Below, piece by piece: positions 18,087-28,071 of a DNA stretch of 58,770 nt. Source of the DNA: Pseudomonadota bacterium. Lineage in GTDB: Bacteria > Pseudomonadota > Gammaproteobacteria > Burkholderiales > Ferrovaceae. Within the stretch, counting starts at the first letter, position 1; each line of letters begins with the position of its first letter. The notes under the pieces were generated by a model, which was not told where the DNA came from, made no database searches, and saw nothing but the letters and a program-made list of their open reading frames with translations. The stretch covers positions 1-58,770 of the forward strand of contig JAJZPN010000011.1 of NCBI GenBank assembly GCA_021811145.1. The letters are read 5' to 3'. The position numbers and the translations under genes were made by a program.

Positions 18087-18122
18087 AAGGACAATTTGTA
18101 ACCCAAGTTGTCCTTTTTTTTA
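18087..18122 (+). terminator. Plus-facing hairpin with T-run and no plus-strand gene
   Basis: AAGGACAA (18087-18094) pairs with TTGTCCTT (18108-18115), followed on the plus strand by a T-run (the last two stem bases and seven more, to 18122). No plus-strand gene precedes it: the flanking genes are on the minus strand. On the minus strand the hairpin has only a poor T tail (TTAACTT). It may end antisense or small-RNA transcription, or simply protect the pssA 3' end. Confidence 0.6.
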
Positions 18123-18923
18123 ACTGTTAGCTTGTTTTTGTTGTTGTCTACTCATCCAGCCTTTAATGGAAACCACATAGCCTGAAACGGCGTAGATCAA
18201 AAAGAAACCCCACAGTACGCGGGCTTGATCAATACTAACCACAACAAAACCCAACAAAATCAACAGTACAGCCCAAAAAGGAACGCTACGTCTTAAATTT
18301 AAGTCTTTAAAACTGTAAAAACGAACGTTAGACACCATAGACAAACCGGCAAATACAGTTAACGCCCATACTAACCAAGCGATTTTTCCACCAGGAACCT
18401 GATAACTGGCATCCATAACCCACATCATTCCTGATAATAGTGCCGCAGCAGCAGGGCTTGGCAGGCCCGTAAACCAGCGTTTATCTGCTACCCCTAATTG
18501 AGTATTAAAGCGCGCTAACCGAAGAGCTGCTCCTGCACAGTAAATAAAAGCAGCAATCCAACCAAGCTTACCTAAACCACGCAAAGACCATTCATATATC
18601 ACTAACGAAGGTGCTGCACCAAAAGATACCATATCAGAGAGAGAGTCATATTCTGCACCAAACGCACTCTGTGTGTGCGTTAAACGGGCTACTCGACCAT
18701 CTAATCCATCAAATATCATGGCAATAAAAATGGCCTCGGCAGCCATCTCAAAGTGTCCGTTCATACCTTGGACGATAGCAAAGAACCCGGCAAACAATGC
18801 AGCAGTAGTGAATAAATTAGGTAATAAATAAATTCCGCGACGACGCGAGGCGCGCTCTTTCAAAGACATATTCAGATACGCCTGAGAGTGCTCTTCTTGT
18901 TCCTCCACGCTTACTCTCCCCAT
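18120..18923 (-). CDS. pssA: CDP-diacylglycerol-serine O-phosphatidyltransferase
   Basis: Integral membrane enzyme making phosphatidylserine from CDP-diacylglycerol and serine. The CDP-alcohol phosphotransferase motif D-G-x2-D-G-x2-A-R-x8-G-x3-D-x3-D is complete, with Asp at 72, 75, 93 and 97. About eight hydrophobic helices are present. Length 267 fits the type I PssA of Betaproteobacteria. It overlaps psd by 13 bases; its product is the substrate of Psd. Confidence 0.96.
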   Translation of the reverse strand: MGRVSVEEQEEHSQAYLNMSLKERASRRRGIYLLPNLFTTAALFAGFFAIVQGMNGHFEMAAEAIFIAMIFDGLDGRVARLTHTQSAFGAEYDSLSDMVSFGAAPSLVIYEWSLRGLGKLGWIAAFIYCAGAALRLARFNTQLGVADKRWFTGLPSPAAAALLSGMMWVMDASYQVPGGKIAWLVWALTVFAGLSMVSNVRFYSFKDLNLRRSVPFWAVLLILLGFVVVSIDQARVLWGFFLIYAVSGYVVSIKGWMSRQQQKQANS

Positions 18924-19558
18924 TGAGCTAATATGGTACTACCTGCCCATACTCTATCACCAATAGCAACCCTAATGACAGAATTTGTCGGTAAATACAA
19001 ATCAACTCGAGAACCAAAGCGAATGAAACCGTAGCGCTGCCCAGGTAAAAGACTCTGGCCAACGTTGACATAACATAGAATTCGGCGTGCAATTAACCCT
19101 GCCACTTGGACACAGGATAAGCGCTTACCATTTTCAGCTCGGATAACGAGCGCATTGCGCTCATTGGCTTCAGAGGCTTTATCTAGATCTGCATTCACAA
19201 ATGCGCCAGGAAAATAACGGATCTCTTCAACTACCCCAGATACAGGACTGCGATTCGAATGCACATTAAATACATTCATGAATACACTCACTTTAATAGC
19301 GTCACATTGAAGATAGGGATCACGGCAAGGCATAACAGCAACAATACGACCATCTGCAGGTGAGATGATGCCAGGCTCACTCGGTAGCTCACGGGCTGGA
19401 TCTCTAAAAAACTGTACTACAAATAGTAAAATCAAATAGAGAGGCAACGCCACAGCCCACCCAAAATAATGAGTAGTAATGAGCGAAATAAGGGCGACAC
19501 CCACAATGTAGGGCCACCCTTCGCGAGCAATAATAGGGTAAGGGTAAGGTACTTTCAA
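18911..19558 (-). CDS. psd: Phosphatidylserine decarboxylase proenzyme
   Basis: Pyruvoyl-dependent enzyme that turns phosphatidylserine into phosphatidylethanolamine. It is the short (about 215 residue) class. The self-cleavage pair Gly182-Ser183 lies in [12 protein letters not shown]; the Ser becomes the pyruvoyl group. Other family motifs are [27 protein letters not shown] and [12 protein letters not shown] [10 protein letters not shown]-terminal hydrophobic segments (about 18-50) suggest membrane association. It sits between ilvC and pssA. Confidence 0.96.
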   Translation of the reverse strand: MKVPYPYPIIAREGWPYIVGVALISLITTHYFGWAVALPLYLILLFVVQFFRDPARELPSEPGIISPADGRIVAVMPCRDPYLQCDAIKVSVFMNVFNVHSNRSPVSGVVEEIRYFPGAFVNADLDKASEANERNALVIRAENGKRLSCVQVAGLIARRILCYVNVGQSLLPGQRYGFIRFGSRVDLYLPTNSVIRVAIGDRVWAGSTILAQWGE

Positions 19559-19561
19559 GGA

Positions 19562-21086
<1,525 letters not shown>

Positions 21087-21104
21087 TATTAACAATCCTA
21101 ATTT

Positions 21105-22814
21105 TTACAGATCTTCAGCGCCGAGTAACATTTCAGTTAAACCGGCTCCAGCTTTAACCATAGGGAATACATTTTCCGTTTGGTCGGTGAGAAAGTCTAA
21201 GAATACGACACGATCTTTGAGCGAAAAAGCTTCTTTAAGAGCACCTTCAACATCAGCTGGGTTCTCAATTCTCATGCCAACGTGACCATAGCTTTCAGCT
21301 AATTTCACAAAGTCTGGCAAGGCATCCATATATGACTCAGAATAGCGATTACCATGTAAGATCTCTTGCCACTGACGAACCATACCCAAATAACGATTAT
21401 TCAAGTTCACAATTTTCACCGGCAAATGATATTGTTTACAGGTAGACAATTCTTGAATACACATTTGTATACTGGCTTCTCCTGTCACACAGGCAACTGG
21501 CATATCAGGAAACGCTAACTGAGCTCCCATTGCAGCAGGAAGACCGAACCCCATTGTCCCCAAACCACCCGAATTCAACCAACGGCGAGGTTTATCAAAT
21601 TTATAATATTGTGCTGCCCACATTTGATGCTGCCCCACGTCTGAGGTCACAATGGCATCACCCTGTGTTGCCTCGTACAATTTTTCAATGACGTACTGAG
21701 GTTTAATAATTTCAGTTGAATTGGTATATTTAAGACACTGACGCTCACGCCACGTATTAATTTGCTGCCACCATTGTTTTAAGGCTAATGCATCAACACT
21801 TACTGGACTTTCTTCAACAAGTTTTAACATCTCATTGAGTACGTCAATTATGTTTCCCACAATAGGTACATCCACACGCACTCGTTTTGAAATACTTGAA
21901 GGATCAATATCAATATGAATAATACGACGACCTTCAACGTAAAAATGCTGGGGATTTCCAATAACACGATCATCAAAGCGGGCACCTACTGCTAGCAATA
22001 CATCACAGTGCTGCATAGCAAGGTTAGCTTCATAAGTACCATGCATACCGAGCATCCCTACAAACTGCGGATCAGTCGCTGGAAATGCGCCTAATCCCAT
22101 CAATGTGTTGGTGCACGGATAACCTAAATCTTTTACAAGCTTTGTGACCAAATGAGATGCGTCACCAAGAATAGCTCCACCGCCAACATAAATCATGGGG
22201 CGCTTGGCTTCCATCAGCATTTGAACGGCTTTTTTAATTTGACCAGTATGCCCCTTGTTAACAGGGTTATAAGAACGCATAGAAACCGACTTTGGATAGT
22301 CAAATTCAGTGATGTGCTGAGACACATCTTTAGGAATATCAACAAGCACCGGACCAGGACGTCCTGAAGTAGCCACATAAAAGGCTTTTTTCATAGTCGA
22401 GGCTAACTCATCCACATGCTTAACTAAAAAGTTATGCTTTACACAAGGGCGAGTAATACCAACAGTATCCACTTCTTGGAAAGCATCCAACCCAATTGCA
22501 GGGGTTGGAACTTGACCAGAAATAATAACCATTGGAATAGAATCCATATACGCAGTAGCAATCCCTGTTACAGCATTGGTTACTCCAGGACCGCTGGTTA
22601 CTAACGCCACTCCTGGTCGACCTGTGGCTCTTGCATAGGCATCAGCCGCATGCAAAGCCGCTTGCTCATGACGCACCAGAATATGTCTGACCTTATCTTG
22701 ATTAAAAAGGGCGTCATATATATGGAGTACCGCCCCACCTGGATATCCAAAGACGTAGGGAACGTTCTCTTCAACTAAACATTGAATTGCTATTTCTGCA
22801 CCGGTTAATCGCAT
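21105..22814 (-). CDS. ilvB: Acetolactate synthase large (catalytic) subunit
   Basis: ThDP-dependent enzyme joining two pyruvates, or pyruvate with 2-oxobutyrate. The cofactor-activating Glu is at residue 50 in VRHEQAALHAADAYAR. The three domains are ThDP-Pyr (about 1-170), central FAD-binding (about 190-330) and ThDP-PP (about 375-540). The diphosphate/Mg motif, usually G-D-G or G-E-G, here reads GEA (residues 445-447), with the matching NLNNRYLGM downstream. Length 569 is normal. It heads the ilvBNC-psd-pssA run. Confidence 0.97.
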   Translation of the reverse strand: MRLTGAEIAIQCLVEENVPYVFGYPGGAVLHIYDALFNQDKVRHILVRHEQAALHAADAYARATGRPGVALVTSGPGVTNAVTGIATAYMDSIPMVIISGQVPTPAIGLDAFQEVDTVGITRPCVKHNFLVKHVDELASTMKKAFYVATSGRPGPVLVDIPKDVSQHITEFDYPKSVSMRSYNPVNKGHTGQIKKAVQMLMEAKRPMIYVGGGAILGDASHLVTKLVKDLGYPCTNTLMGLGAFPATDPQFVGMLGMHGTYEANLAMQHCDVLLAVGARFDDRVIGNPQHFYVEGRRIIHIDIDPSSISKRVRVDVPIVGNIIDVLNEMLKLVEESPVSVDALALKQWWQQINTWRERQCLKYTNSTEIIKPQYVIEKLYEATQGDAIVTSDVGQHQMWAAQYYKFDKPRRWLNSGGLGTMGFGLPAAMGAQLAFPDMPVACVTGEASIQMCIQELSTCKQYHLPVKIVNLNNRYLGMVRQWQEILHGNRYSESYMDALPDFVKLAESYGHVGMRIENPADVEGALKEAFSLKDRVVFLDFLTDQTENVFPMVKAGAGLTEMLLGAEDL

Positions 22815-23097
22815 GAGCCAATCACTTTCTATCTAAGTTAAAGTTAAATTTATGTCTAGTACGAATACTTAAAGGCAACACGTACTGAAAACCTATCAGC
22901 GTATCCTTTTCAGCGCTTGCGGTCAAGAGCTGACCTCAATTACACACTAATGCTTAAGCGCATACTAAGTCAAAACGTTATTTAATTTCTGTTTTTCAAT
23001 TCTCTTTTCTTGTAGAGCCAAAAAATCACTTAAAATTAGTTTCCAAACATCCAATAGGCCATTGCTTCACACTCTATCTGTTACACTACGCAATTTT
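22815..23097. other. Divergent intergenic region between ilvB and the sigma factor gene
   Basis: About 280 bases with no gene. On the ilvB side the leader contains two small hairpins: GGTCA/TGACC (22921-22935) and CTGAAAA/TTTTCAG (22885-22913). A TTGACT (22975-22970) could be a -35 box. I see no T-run terminator and no convincing leader peptide, so attenuation is not supported. Confidence 0.4.
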
Positions 23098-23112
23098 AAG
23101 GAAGTAATTACT

Positions 23113-23676
23113 CTGGCTACAGCACAAGAATTGTCGACATTTTTAACGGAAGTTCAACAACGGGCTTTCAAACATGCTCTATTTGCCGTTAAAGATGAGG
23201 CATCAGCATTAGATTTAGTGCAAGAGTCCATGTTTAAATTGGCTGAAAAATATAGCCATCTTCCTGCAGCAGAATTACCCCCTGTATTTCAACGTATTTT
23301 ACAAAACACCATTCGTGACTATTACCGTCGTCAAAAAATACGTAATTGGTGGACGCCCTTATTTAGCAGCTTCCAAAACCAAGATGAAGACACAACAGAC
23401 CAAGAGTGGATTGAACAACTTCACCATGAACCAGAGCAAGCAACACGACCAGACATTTCATTAGAACAAAAGCAAGTTATTGAAATTATTGAAAAAGCTG
23501 TAGAAAAGCTACCTTTACGTCAACGCGAAGCTTTTTTGCTGCGTTATTGGGAAGGACTCGATGTGAGAGAGACGGCAGAGGCCATGGGTTGCTCCGAGGG
23601 TAGCGTTAAAACCCATAGCTCTCGCGCCCTAGCAAGCTTAACTGCTCTACTCCGTCAAAAAGGAATAACACCATGA
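23113..23676 (+). CDS. RNA polymerase sigma-70-family (ECF-like) factor, probable CTG start
   Basis: Alternative sigma factor of the betaproteobacterial type found with DUF3619 and DUF3106 genes. Region 2 (about 10-75) contains ALDLVQESMFKLAEKY and FQRILQNTIRDYYRRQKIRNWW. Region 4 (about 125-180) reads LPLRQREAFLLRYWEGLDV and ETAEAMGCSEGSVKTHSSRA. The start I prefer is CTG at 23113 (giving MATAQELSTF): AAGGAAG lies 8 bases before it, and homologous N-termini begin at this point as I recall them. The frame also allows TTG at 23062, which has no good ribosome site. The next gene overlaps the stop by 4 bases. Confidence 0.85.
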   Translation: MATAQELSTFLTEVQQRAFKHALFAVKDEASALDLVQESMFKLAEKYSHLPAAELPPVFQRILQNTIRDYYRRQKIRNWWTPLFSSFQNQDEDTTDQEWIEQLHHEPEQATRPDISLEQKQVIEIIEKAVEKLPLRQREAFLLRYWEGLDVRETAEAMGCSEGSVKTHSSRALASLTALLRQKGITP

Positions 23677-24038
23677 ATGATGAGCAAATAATTCAATTTG
23701 TACGCAACTCGCTAAACCATAGTAGCTTGCAAATTTCTGATAAAACACGTGAAAAACTCGATAAAATCCGAGAAAATGCGCTTAAAATAAGCTTAAAGAA
23801 CAACAAAAAACCAGCTTACACTGGTTACAGTATCGCCTTGAGTAGCGATACACTGCGCCAACAATTTGTTGCCATTGTCAGTTCTTTATTACTTATCTCA
23901 GCCATAGCAACTTATAGTGCTTGGATACATGAAAAAAACGAGGATGATCAAGGTTTTTTAGATGCCAAATTATTAGCCAGTGATTTACCTATTCAAGCTT
24001 TCACCACCTCAGAGCTTAGTCAATGGTTAGAAAAATAA
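23673..24038 (+). CDS. DUF3619-type membrane protein, possible anti-sigma factor
   Basis: A 121-residue protein with a cytoplasmic N-terminal half (Lys-rich, about 1-65), one membrane helix (about 66-87, QQFVAIVSSLLLISAIATYS) and a short periplasmic tail ending SQWLEK. It matches the DUF3619 pattern always seen directly after this sigma factor in Betaproteobacteria. Its ATG overlaps the sigma stop by 4 bases (ATGA). The layout (sigma gene, then a coupled single-pass inner-membrane protein) is that of a sigma/anti-sigma pair; that role is an inference and not an established function. Confidence 0.75.
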   Translation: MNDEQIIQFVRNSLNHSSLQISDKTREKLDKIRENALKISLKNNKKPAYTGYSIALSSDTLRQQFVAIVSSLLLISAIATYSAWIHEKNEDDQGFLDAKLLASDLPIQAFTTSELSQWLEK

Positions 24039-24418
24039 TCCTCATCCTGATGACCAGTGGGCTCATTTTATTCACGTCATTCATTCCAGCCCATGAACCT
24101 AATATGCATTGGGATAGTTTGAGTCCTGAACAACAACGTATTTTAGAGCCTGCTCACACTAACTGGGAACATCTTTCCTTACAAAGACGGCAACGTTTAA
24201 TTAATGCTGCAAAACATTACAATAAACTCAATGCCCAACAACAAAAACGTTTCCAAAAAAATATTATTGTTTGGTCTAAACTGCCTACGGACGCGCAAGA
24301 AAGAGCACGTAAAAACTATAAAAAGTGGCATCATTTACCTAAAGCTAAAAAAGAAGCCATCAAGTCGCAGTGGTCAGAAAAACACACTACCCCAGAACCA
24401 AACACGATCAACCCCTAA
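24023..24418 (+). CDS. DUF3106 periplasmic protein made of five 18-residue repeats
   Basis: A secreted 131-residue protein. A signal peptide (to about residue 23, SFIPA) is followed by five head-to-tail units of exactly 18 residues starting at W30, W48, Y66, W84 and W102. Each unit has an aromatic at position 1, Leu at 4, polar/Gln at 8-9 and hydrophobic or basic residues after, for example WEHLSLQRRQRLINAAKH. This is the DUF3106 signature. The protein should be all-helical and strongly basic. It overlaps the DUF3619 gene by 16 bases and precedes the RDD gene by 3. Its position fits a periplasmic sensor or partner of the presumed anti-sigma protein, but the function is unknown. Confidence 0.8.
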   Translation: MVRKIILILMTSGLILFTSFIPAHEPNMHWDSLSPEQQRILEPAHTNWEHLSLQRRQRLINAAKHYNKLNAQQQKRFQKNIIVWSKLPTDAQERARKNYKKWHHLPKAKKEAIKSQWSEKHTTPEPNTINP

Positions 24419-24421
24419 TTC

Positions 24422-24853
24422 ATGCCGGCTAACATTTCTACTCGTCTGATCTGCCTTGTCTACGAAACACTTATCGTACTTGGCCTTGGCGTGCTCTCTG
24501 GGCTCCCTTTCGTCTACCTAACTGATTATCCACATCATCCAGAGCTGCGCTCATGGTATCGTGGGTATCTTTTTATTATCTACGCCATCTACTTCGCTTA
24601 CCAATGGCATCACACAGGACAAACTGTGGCCATGAAAACCTGGCGTCTTAAAATAATCGATAGACAAACACACTCTCCCCCAACTTATTTACAAGCATTG
24701 AGACGTTATGTTCTAGCCACCTGTTTATTGTTTTCGGGGATAAGTTTGATATGGCTTGTTATTGACAGGCAACATCGCTGGCTACACGACATATTAAGTG
24801 GTACTGAAACCGTCCGCATACAACCTACAAACGTTGCTCCTGCCAACGATTAA
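24422..24853 (+). CDS. RDD-family membrane protein
   Basis: A small integral membrane protein (143 residues) with an N-terminal Arg-containing RDD start (ISTRLICLVYETLIVLGLG), then about three hydrophobic helices. It includes the family segments QWHHTGQTVAMKTWRLKI and RYVLATCLLF and ends DRQHRWLHDILSGT. RDD proteins are mostly uncharacterised; some have been linked to ion transport. It ends the plus-strand sigma module, and its last 29 bases overlap the 3' end of lptG on the other strand. Confidence 0.88.
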   Translation: MPANISTRLICLVYETLIVLGLGVLSGLPFVYLTDYPHHPELRSWYRGYLFIIYAIYFAYQWHHTGQTVAMKTWRLKIIDRQTHSPPTYLQALRRYVLATCLLFSGISLIWLVIDRQHRWLHDILSGTETVRIQPTNVAPAND

Positions 24854-25901
24854 TAGCAAAGGCCAATAATAAAAACATTAAACTTGGGGTAATAGTACTA
24901 AATAATGGCCACCAGTCATTTAATTGCCCTAGGTATGCAAAAAAACGACTCAGTAAATAAAAACTTAAACCAAGCGCTATACCAATTAACATACGCGTTC
25001 CCACGGCTCCCGAGCGAGGTCTTGATAAAGAAAATGGCACCGCTAACATCATCATGACCAATATAGAAAACGGATAAATTAACTTACTATATTGAGCAAT
25101 TTCAAAACGACTGGTTTGCTGATTATTTTCTTTTAAATGTTTAATGTAACCAAACAAATTCCATATGGACATTTGCTCAGGCTCCACCAGTAAAGTAGAT
25201 AGCACCGAAGGAGTCAGCACCGAGTTCCATTCCTCACTGGCATCTTGGCTCACACTTACTCCGTCTTGATTAAAAAAAGTATGTTCAACTTTGATTAAAC
25301 GCCATTTATGCTCACTAATAAACGTCGCCTTATGAGCACGAGAAATTTCCTTTAAGCGGCGATTATCATCAAAACGATAAATGCGAATATCGTGCAGTGA
25401 GTTATCCGGCAACATTTCACGTACATTGATGAAACTACCACTGTCTTTAACCCAAATACCCGAACGAAATTGAGTGGCCACAAAATTATTTAACGCTTTC
25501 AAACGCCACTGTTGAGCTGCTTCTTCGGTAGCTGGAACGATAAACTCACCCAATACAAAAGCAAAGAGAACAAAGTACAGCCCTATTTTAATCATCGACT
25601 GATTGAGCTGTGCTTTAGACATACCTGAAGCTCGCATCACAGTAATTTCAGAGTGTTGCGCTAAATTATTTAAACCATACAAGGTGCCAATTAAAGCGGC
25701 GATAGGAAATAATTCATAGCCATGCCCTGGCATAGCGAGTAATACATACACAACAATTTGAGTAATCTGATAACTGCCTTTACCCAAATCATTCAATTCA
25801 TGAATAAAATCGAAAAAAGAAAACAACGACACCAATGCAGCAAACACCAGTGCCGTCCCAAATATGACCTCTCGGGCAAGATAACGATGTAATAACCTCA
25901 C
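24825..25901 (-). CDS. lptG: LPS export ABC transporter permease LptG
   Basis: Inner-membrane permease of the LptBFG complex that pushes lipopolysaccharide onto the LptC-LptA bridge. It has two N-terminal helices and four in total at residues about 12-35, 60-80, 100-120 and 270-350, flanking a periplasmic beta-jellyroll (about 130-265). The coupling helix sequence HSEITVMRASGMSKAQL and EFIVPATEEAAQQWR are typical. Length 358. The start is GTG 25901. The usual partner lptF is not adjacent: the upstream neighbour is acs. Confidence 0.93.
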   Translation of the reverse strand: MRLLHRYLAREVIFGTALVFAALVSLFSFFDFIHELNDLGKGSYQITQIVVYVLLAMPGHGYELFPIAALIGTLYGLNNLAQHSEITVMRASGMSKAQLNQSMIKIGLYFVLFAFVLGEFIVPATEEAAQQWRLKALNNFVATQFRSGIWVKDSGSFINVREMLPDNSLHDIRIYRFDDNRRLKEISRAHKATFISEHKWRLIKVEHTFFNQDGVSVSQDASEEWNSVLTPSVLSTLLVEPEQMSIWNLFGYIKHLKENNQQTSRFEIAQYSKLIYPFSILVMMMLAVPFSLSRPRSGAVGTRMLIGIALGLSFYLLSRFFAYLGQLNDWWPLFSTITPSLMFLLLAFAINRWQEQRL

Positions 25902-25915
25902 CCGAGAATCACTCC

Positions 25916-27892
25916 TTATGCGCTTTCTTTAAGTTGTTGCAAAATAGCAGGGTTTTCGAGAGTTGATACGTCCTGAGTAATTTCTTCGCCTTTGGCAATC
26001 ACTCTCAACAAACGACGCATGATTTTACCAGAACGAGTTTTAGGTAGGTTGTCACCAAAGCGAATTTCTTTTGGTTTCGCAATGGGGCCAATCTCTTTGC
26101 CCACCCAATTTCTTAACTCATTAGCGATTGCTTTTGCCTGTTCACCAGTTGGACGAGTTTGTTTTAGTACCACGTAAGCGACAATCGCCTCCCCAGTTAA
26201 GTCATCAGGGCGTCCCACTACAGCGGCTTCTGCCACCAAGGTATTGGCAACCAAGGCTGATTCAATCTCCATGGTCCCCATACGGTGTCCTGATACATTC
26301 AACACGTCATCAATACGACCTGTGATAGTAAAGTTACCCGTATCCTTATCACGTATCGCCCCATCACCTGCTAAATAGTATCCCTTTAATTCATCAGGAT
26401 AGTAACTCTTACGAAAACGTTCAGGGTCGCCCCAAATGGTTCGAATCATCGAAGGCCAAGGTCTTTTTATAACCAAAATACCACCTTGTCCATTGGCCAT
26501 ATCTTGACCTGTTTCATCAACAATAGCGGCTTCAATACCAGGTAAAGGTAGCGTACAAGAACCCGGTACCATAGGAGTTGCCCCAGGCAGAGGAGTAATC
26601 ATATGCCCACCTGTTTCTGTTTGCCAGAAGGTGTCAGCAATGGGGCAACGCTCCCCGCCCACCTCTCGGTAATACCACATCCATGCTTCTGGATTAATGG
26701 GTTCTCCCACTGACCCTAACAGTCTAAGACTAGATAAATCAAAATGTTTTGGATGGACATTCACATCACCATCAGAGGCTTTTATTAATGAGCGTATTGC
26801 AGTAGGAGCCGTATAAAAAATTGACACCTTATGTTTTGCGATCATTTCCCAGAATCGTCCAGCATGAGGATAAGTGGGGACCCCTTCAAAAACGATTTCA
26901 GTAGCCCCCGCCGCAAGCGGTCCATATACAATATAAGAGTGCCCGGTTACCCAACCAATATCTGCCGTACACCAGAAAATATCCTGATCTTTGATATCAA
27001 AAGTCCAACGCATGGTCAGTAACGCCCACAGTAAATATCCTCCTGTGGCATGTTGGACTCCTTTAGGCTTACCTGTGGAGCCACTGGTATAAAGTACGAA
27101 TAAGGGATGCTCAGCCTCAACCCATTCAGGCTCACACTGATCACTTTGACCGTTTTCAACATCATGAAACCAAATATCACGCCCACTCACAAAAGGAACA
27201 TCTCCTCCCGTGCGACGATATACGATCACTGTCTTTAAAGCGTCACAACCTCCTAGGGCGATTGCATCATCGACAATGCTTTTAAGTGGTAAGCGTTTAC
27301 CACCACGCACTTGCTCATCTGCAGTAATAAGAGCAATAGCACCGACATCAACAATCCGTTCTTGTAAGGATTTTGCTGAAAAACCACCAAACACCACAGA
27401 ATGAGTAGCGCCAATTCTGGCACAGGCTTGCATAGCCACAATGCCTTCAATGGACATGGCCATATAAATAACCACACGGTCACCCTTTTTAATCCCTTGG
27501 GCTTTTAATCCATTGGCAAAGCGGCATACTCGAGCGTACAACTCTTGATAACTTACGCGTGTGACATTACCGTCATCGGCCTCAAAAATAATTGCCGTTT
27601 TATTACCCAGACCTTTTGCAAGGTTTCGGTCTAAACAGTTATAAGAGGCATTAATCAAGCCATCATCAAACCATCGGTAAAAAGGAGCCTGTGATTCATC
27701 TAGTACACGCGTAAAAGGTTTATGCCAATCTAAGTTTTCTTTTGCTAATCTTCCCCAAAACGCCTGAGGATCGCGTCGCGCTTCGTCACACAGCGCTTGA
27801 TATTGGGCCATACCTTGAATGTTTGCTTGAGAGACAAACTCAGGACTTGGGTGAAATACACGGGTTTCGTGTAATAGAGCTTCTGTAGACAT
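25916..27892 (-). CDS. acs: Acetyl-CoA synthetase (AMP-forming)
   Basis: Activates acetate to acetyl-CoA through acetyl-AMP. The adenylate motif [24 protein letters not shown]-like [27 protein letters not shown] and the hinge/[13 protein letters not shown] are all present. The C-terminal [11 protein letters not shown] contains the catalytic Lys (about 623), the residue acetylated by Pat in other bacteria. Length 658 is normal. AGGAGGTTT precedes the ATG. It fits with acetate released by malonate decarboxylase elsewhere in the window. Confidence 0.97.
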   Translation of the reverse strand: MSTEALLHETRVFHPSPEFVSQANIQGMAQYQALCDEARRDPQAFWGRLAKENLDWHKPFTRVLDESQAPFYRWFDDGLINASYNCLDRNLAKGLGNKTAIIFEADDGNVTRVSYQELYARVCRFANGLKAQGIKKGDRVVIYMAMSIEGIVAMQACARIGATHSVVFGGFSAKSLQERIVDVGAIALITADEQVRGGKRLPLKSIVDDAIALGGCDALKTVIVYRRTGGDVPFVSGRDIWFHDVENGQSDQCEPEWVEAEHPLFVLYTSGSTGKPKGVQHATGGYLLWALLTMRWTFDIKDQDIFWCTADIGWVTGHSYIVYGPLAAGATEIVFEGVPTYPHAGRFWEMIAKHKVSIFYTAPTAIRSLIKASDGDVNVHPKHFDLSSLRLLGSVGEPINPEAWMWYYREVGGERCPIADTFWQTETGGHMITPLPGATPMVPGSCTLPLPGIEAAIVDETGQDMANGQGGILVIKRPWPSMIRTIWGDPERFRKSYYPDELKGYYLAGDGAIRDKDTGNFTITGRIDDVLNVSGHRMGTMEIESALVANTLVAEAAVVGRPDDLTGEAIVAYVVLKQTRPTGEQAKAIANELRNWVGKEIGPIAKPKEIRFGDNLPKTRSGKIMRRLLRVIAKGEEITQDVSTLENPAILQQLKESA

Positions 27893-28071
27893 AAACCTCC
27901 TCCGTATTTTATTTTATTTGGTTTTTAAAATTATTTTAATGTTAAAGGCATAACCAATACTTTTTCAACTCTCATTATAGCCATGAGAAACCTGTTTTGA
28001 GGATCCTTCCGTAAAATATCTACACAGGTTATAGTAGAGGGCTTAATGTTTAACCATTTCAGGAACAAAAC

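Noticed and set aside
22940..22963. A seven-codon minus-strand peptide (M-R-L-S-I-S-V) upstream of ilvB, suggesting attenuation
   Set aside because: It has no ribosome site, only single Leu, Ile and Val codons, overlaps the likely promoter, and no terminator-like hairpin with a T-run follows.
24825..24853. Overlap of the RDD gene and lptG as a sign of a wrong gene end
   Set aside because: Both proteins have normal family length and end sensibly. A 29-base convergent overlap fits the compact gene packing seen throughout.
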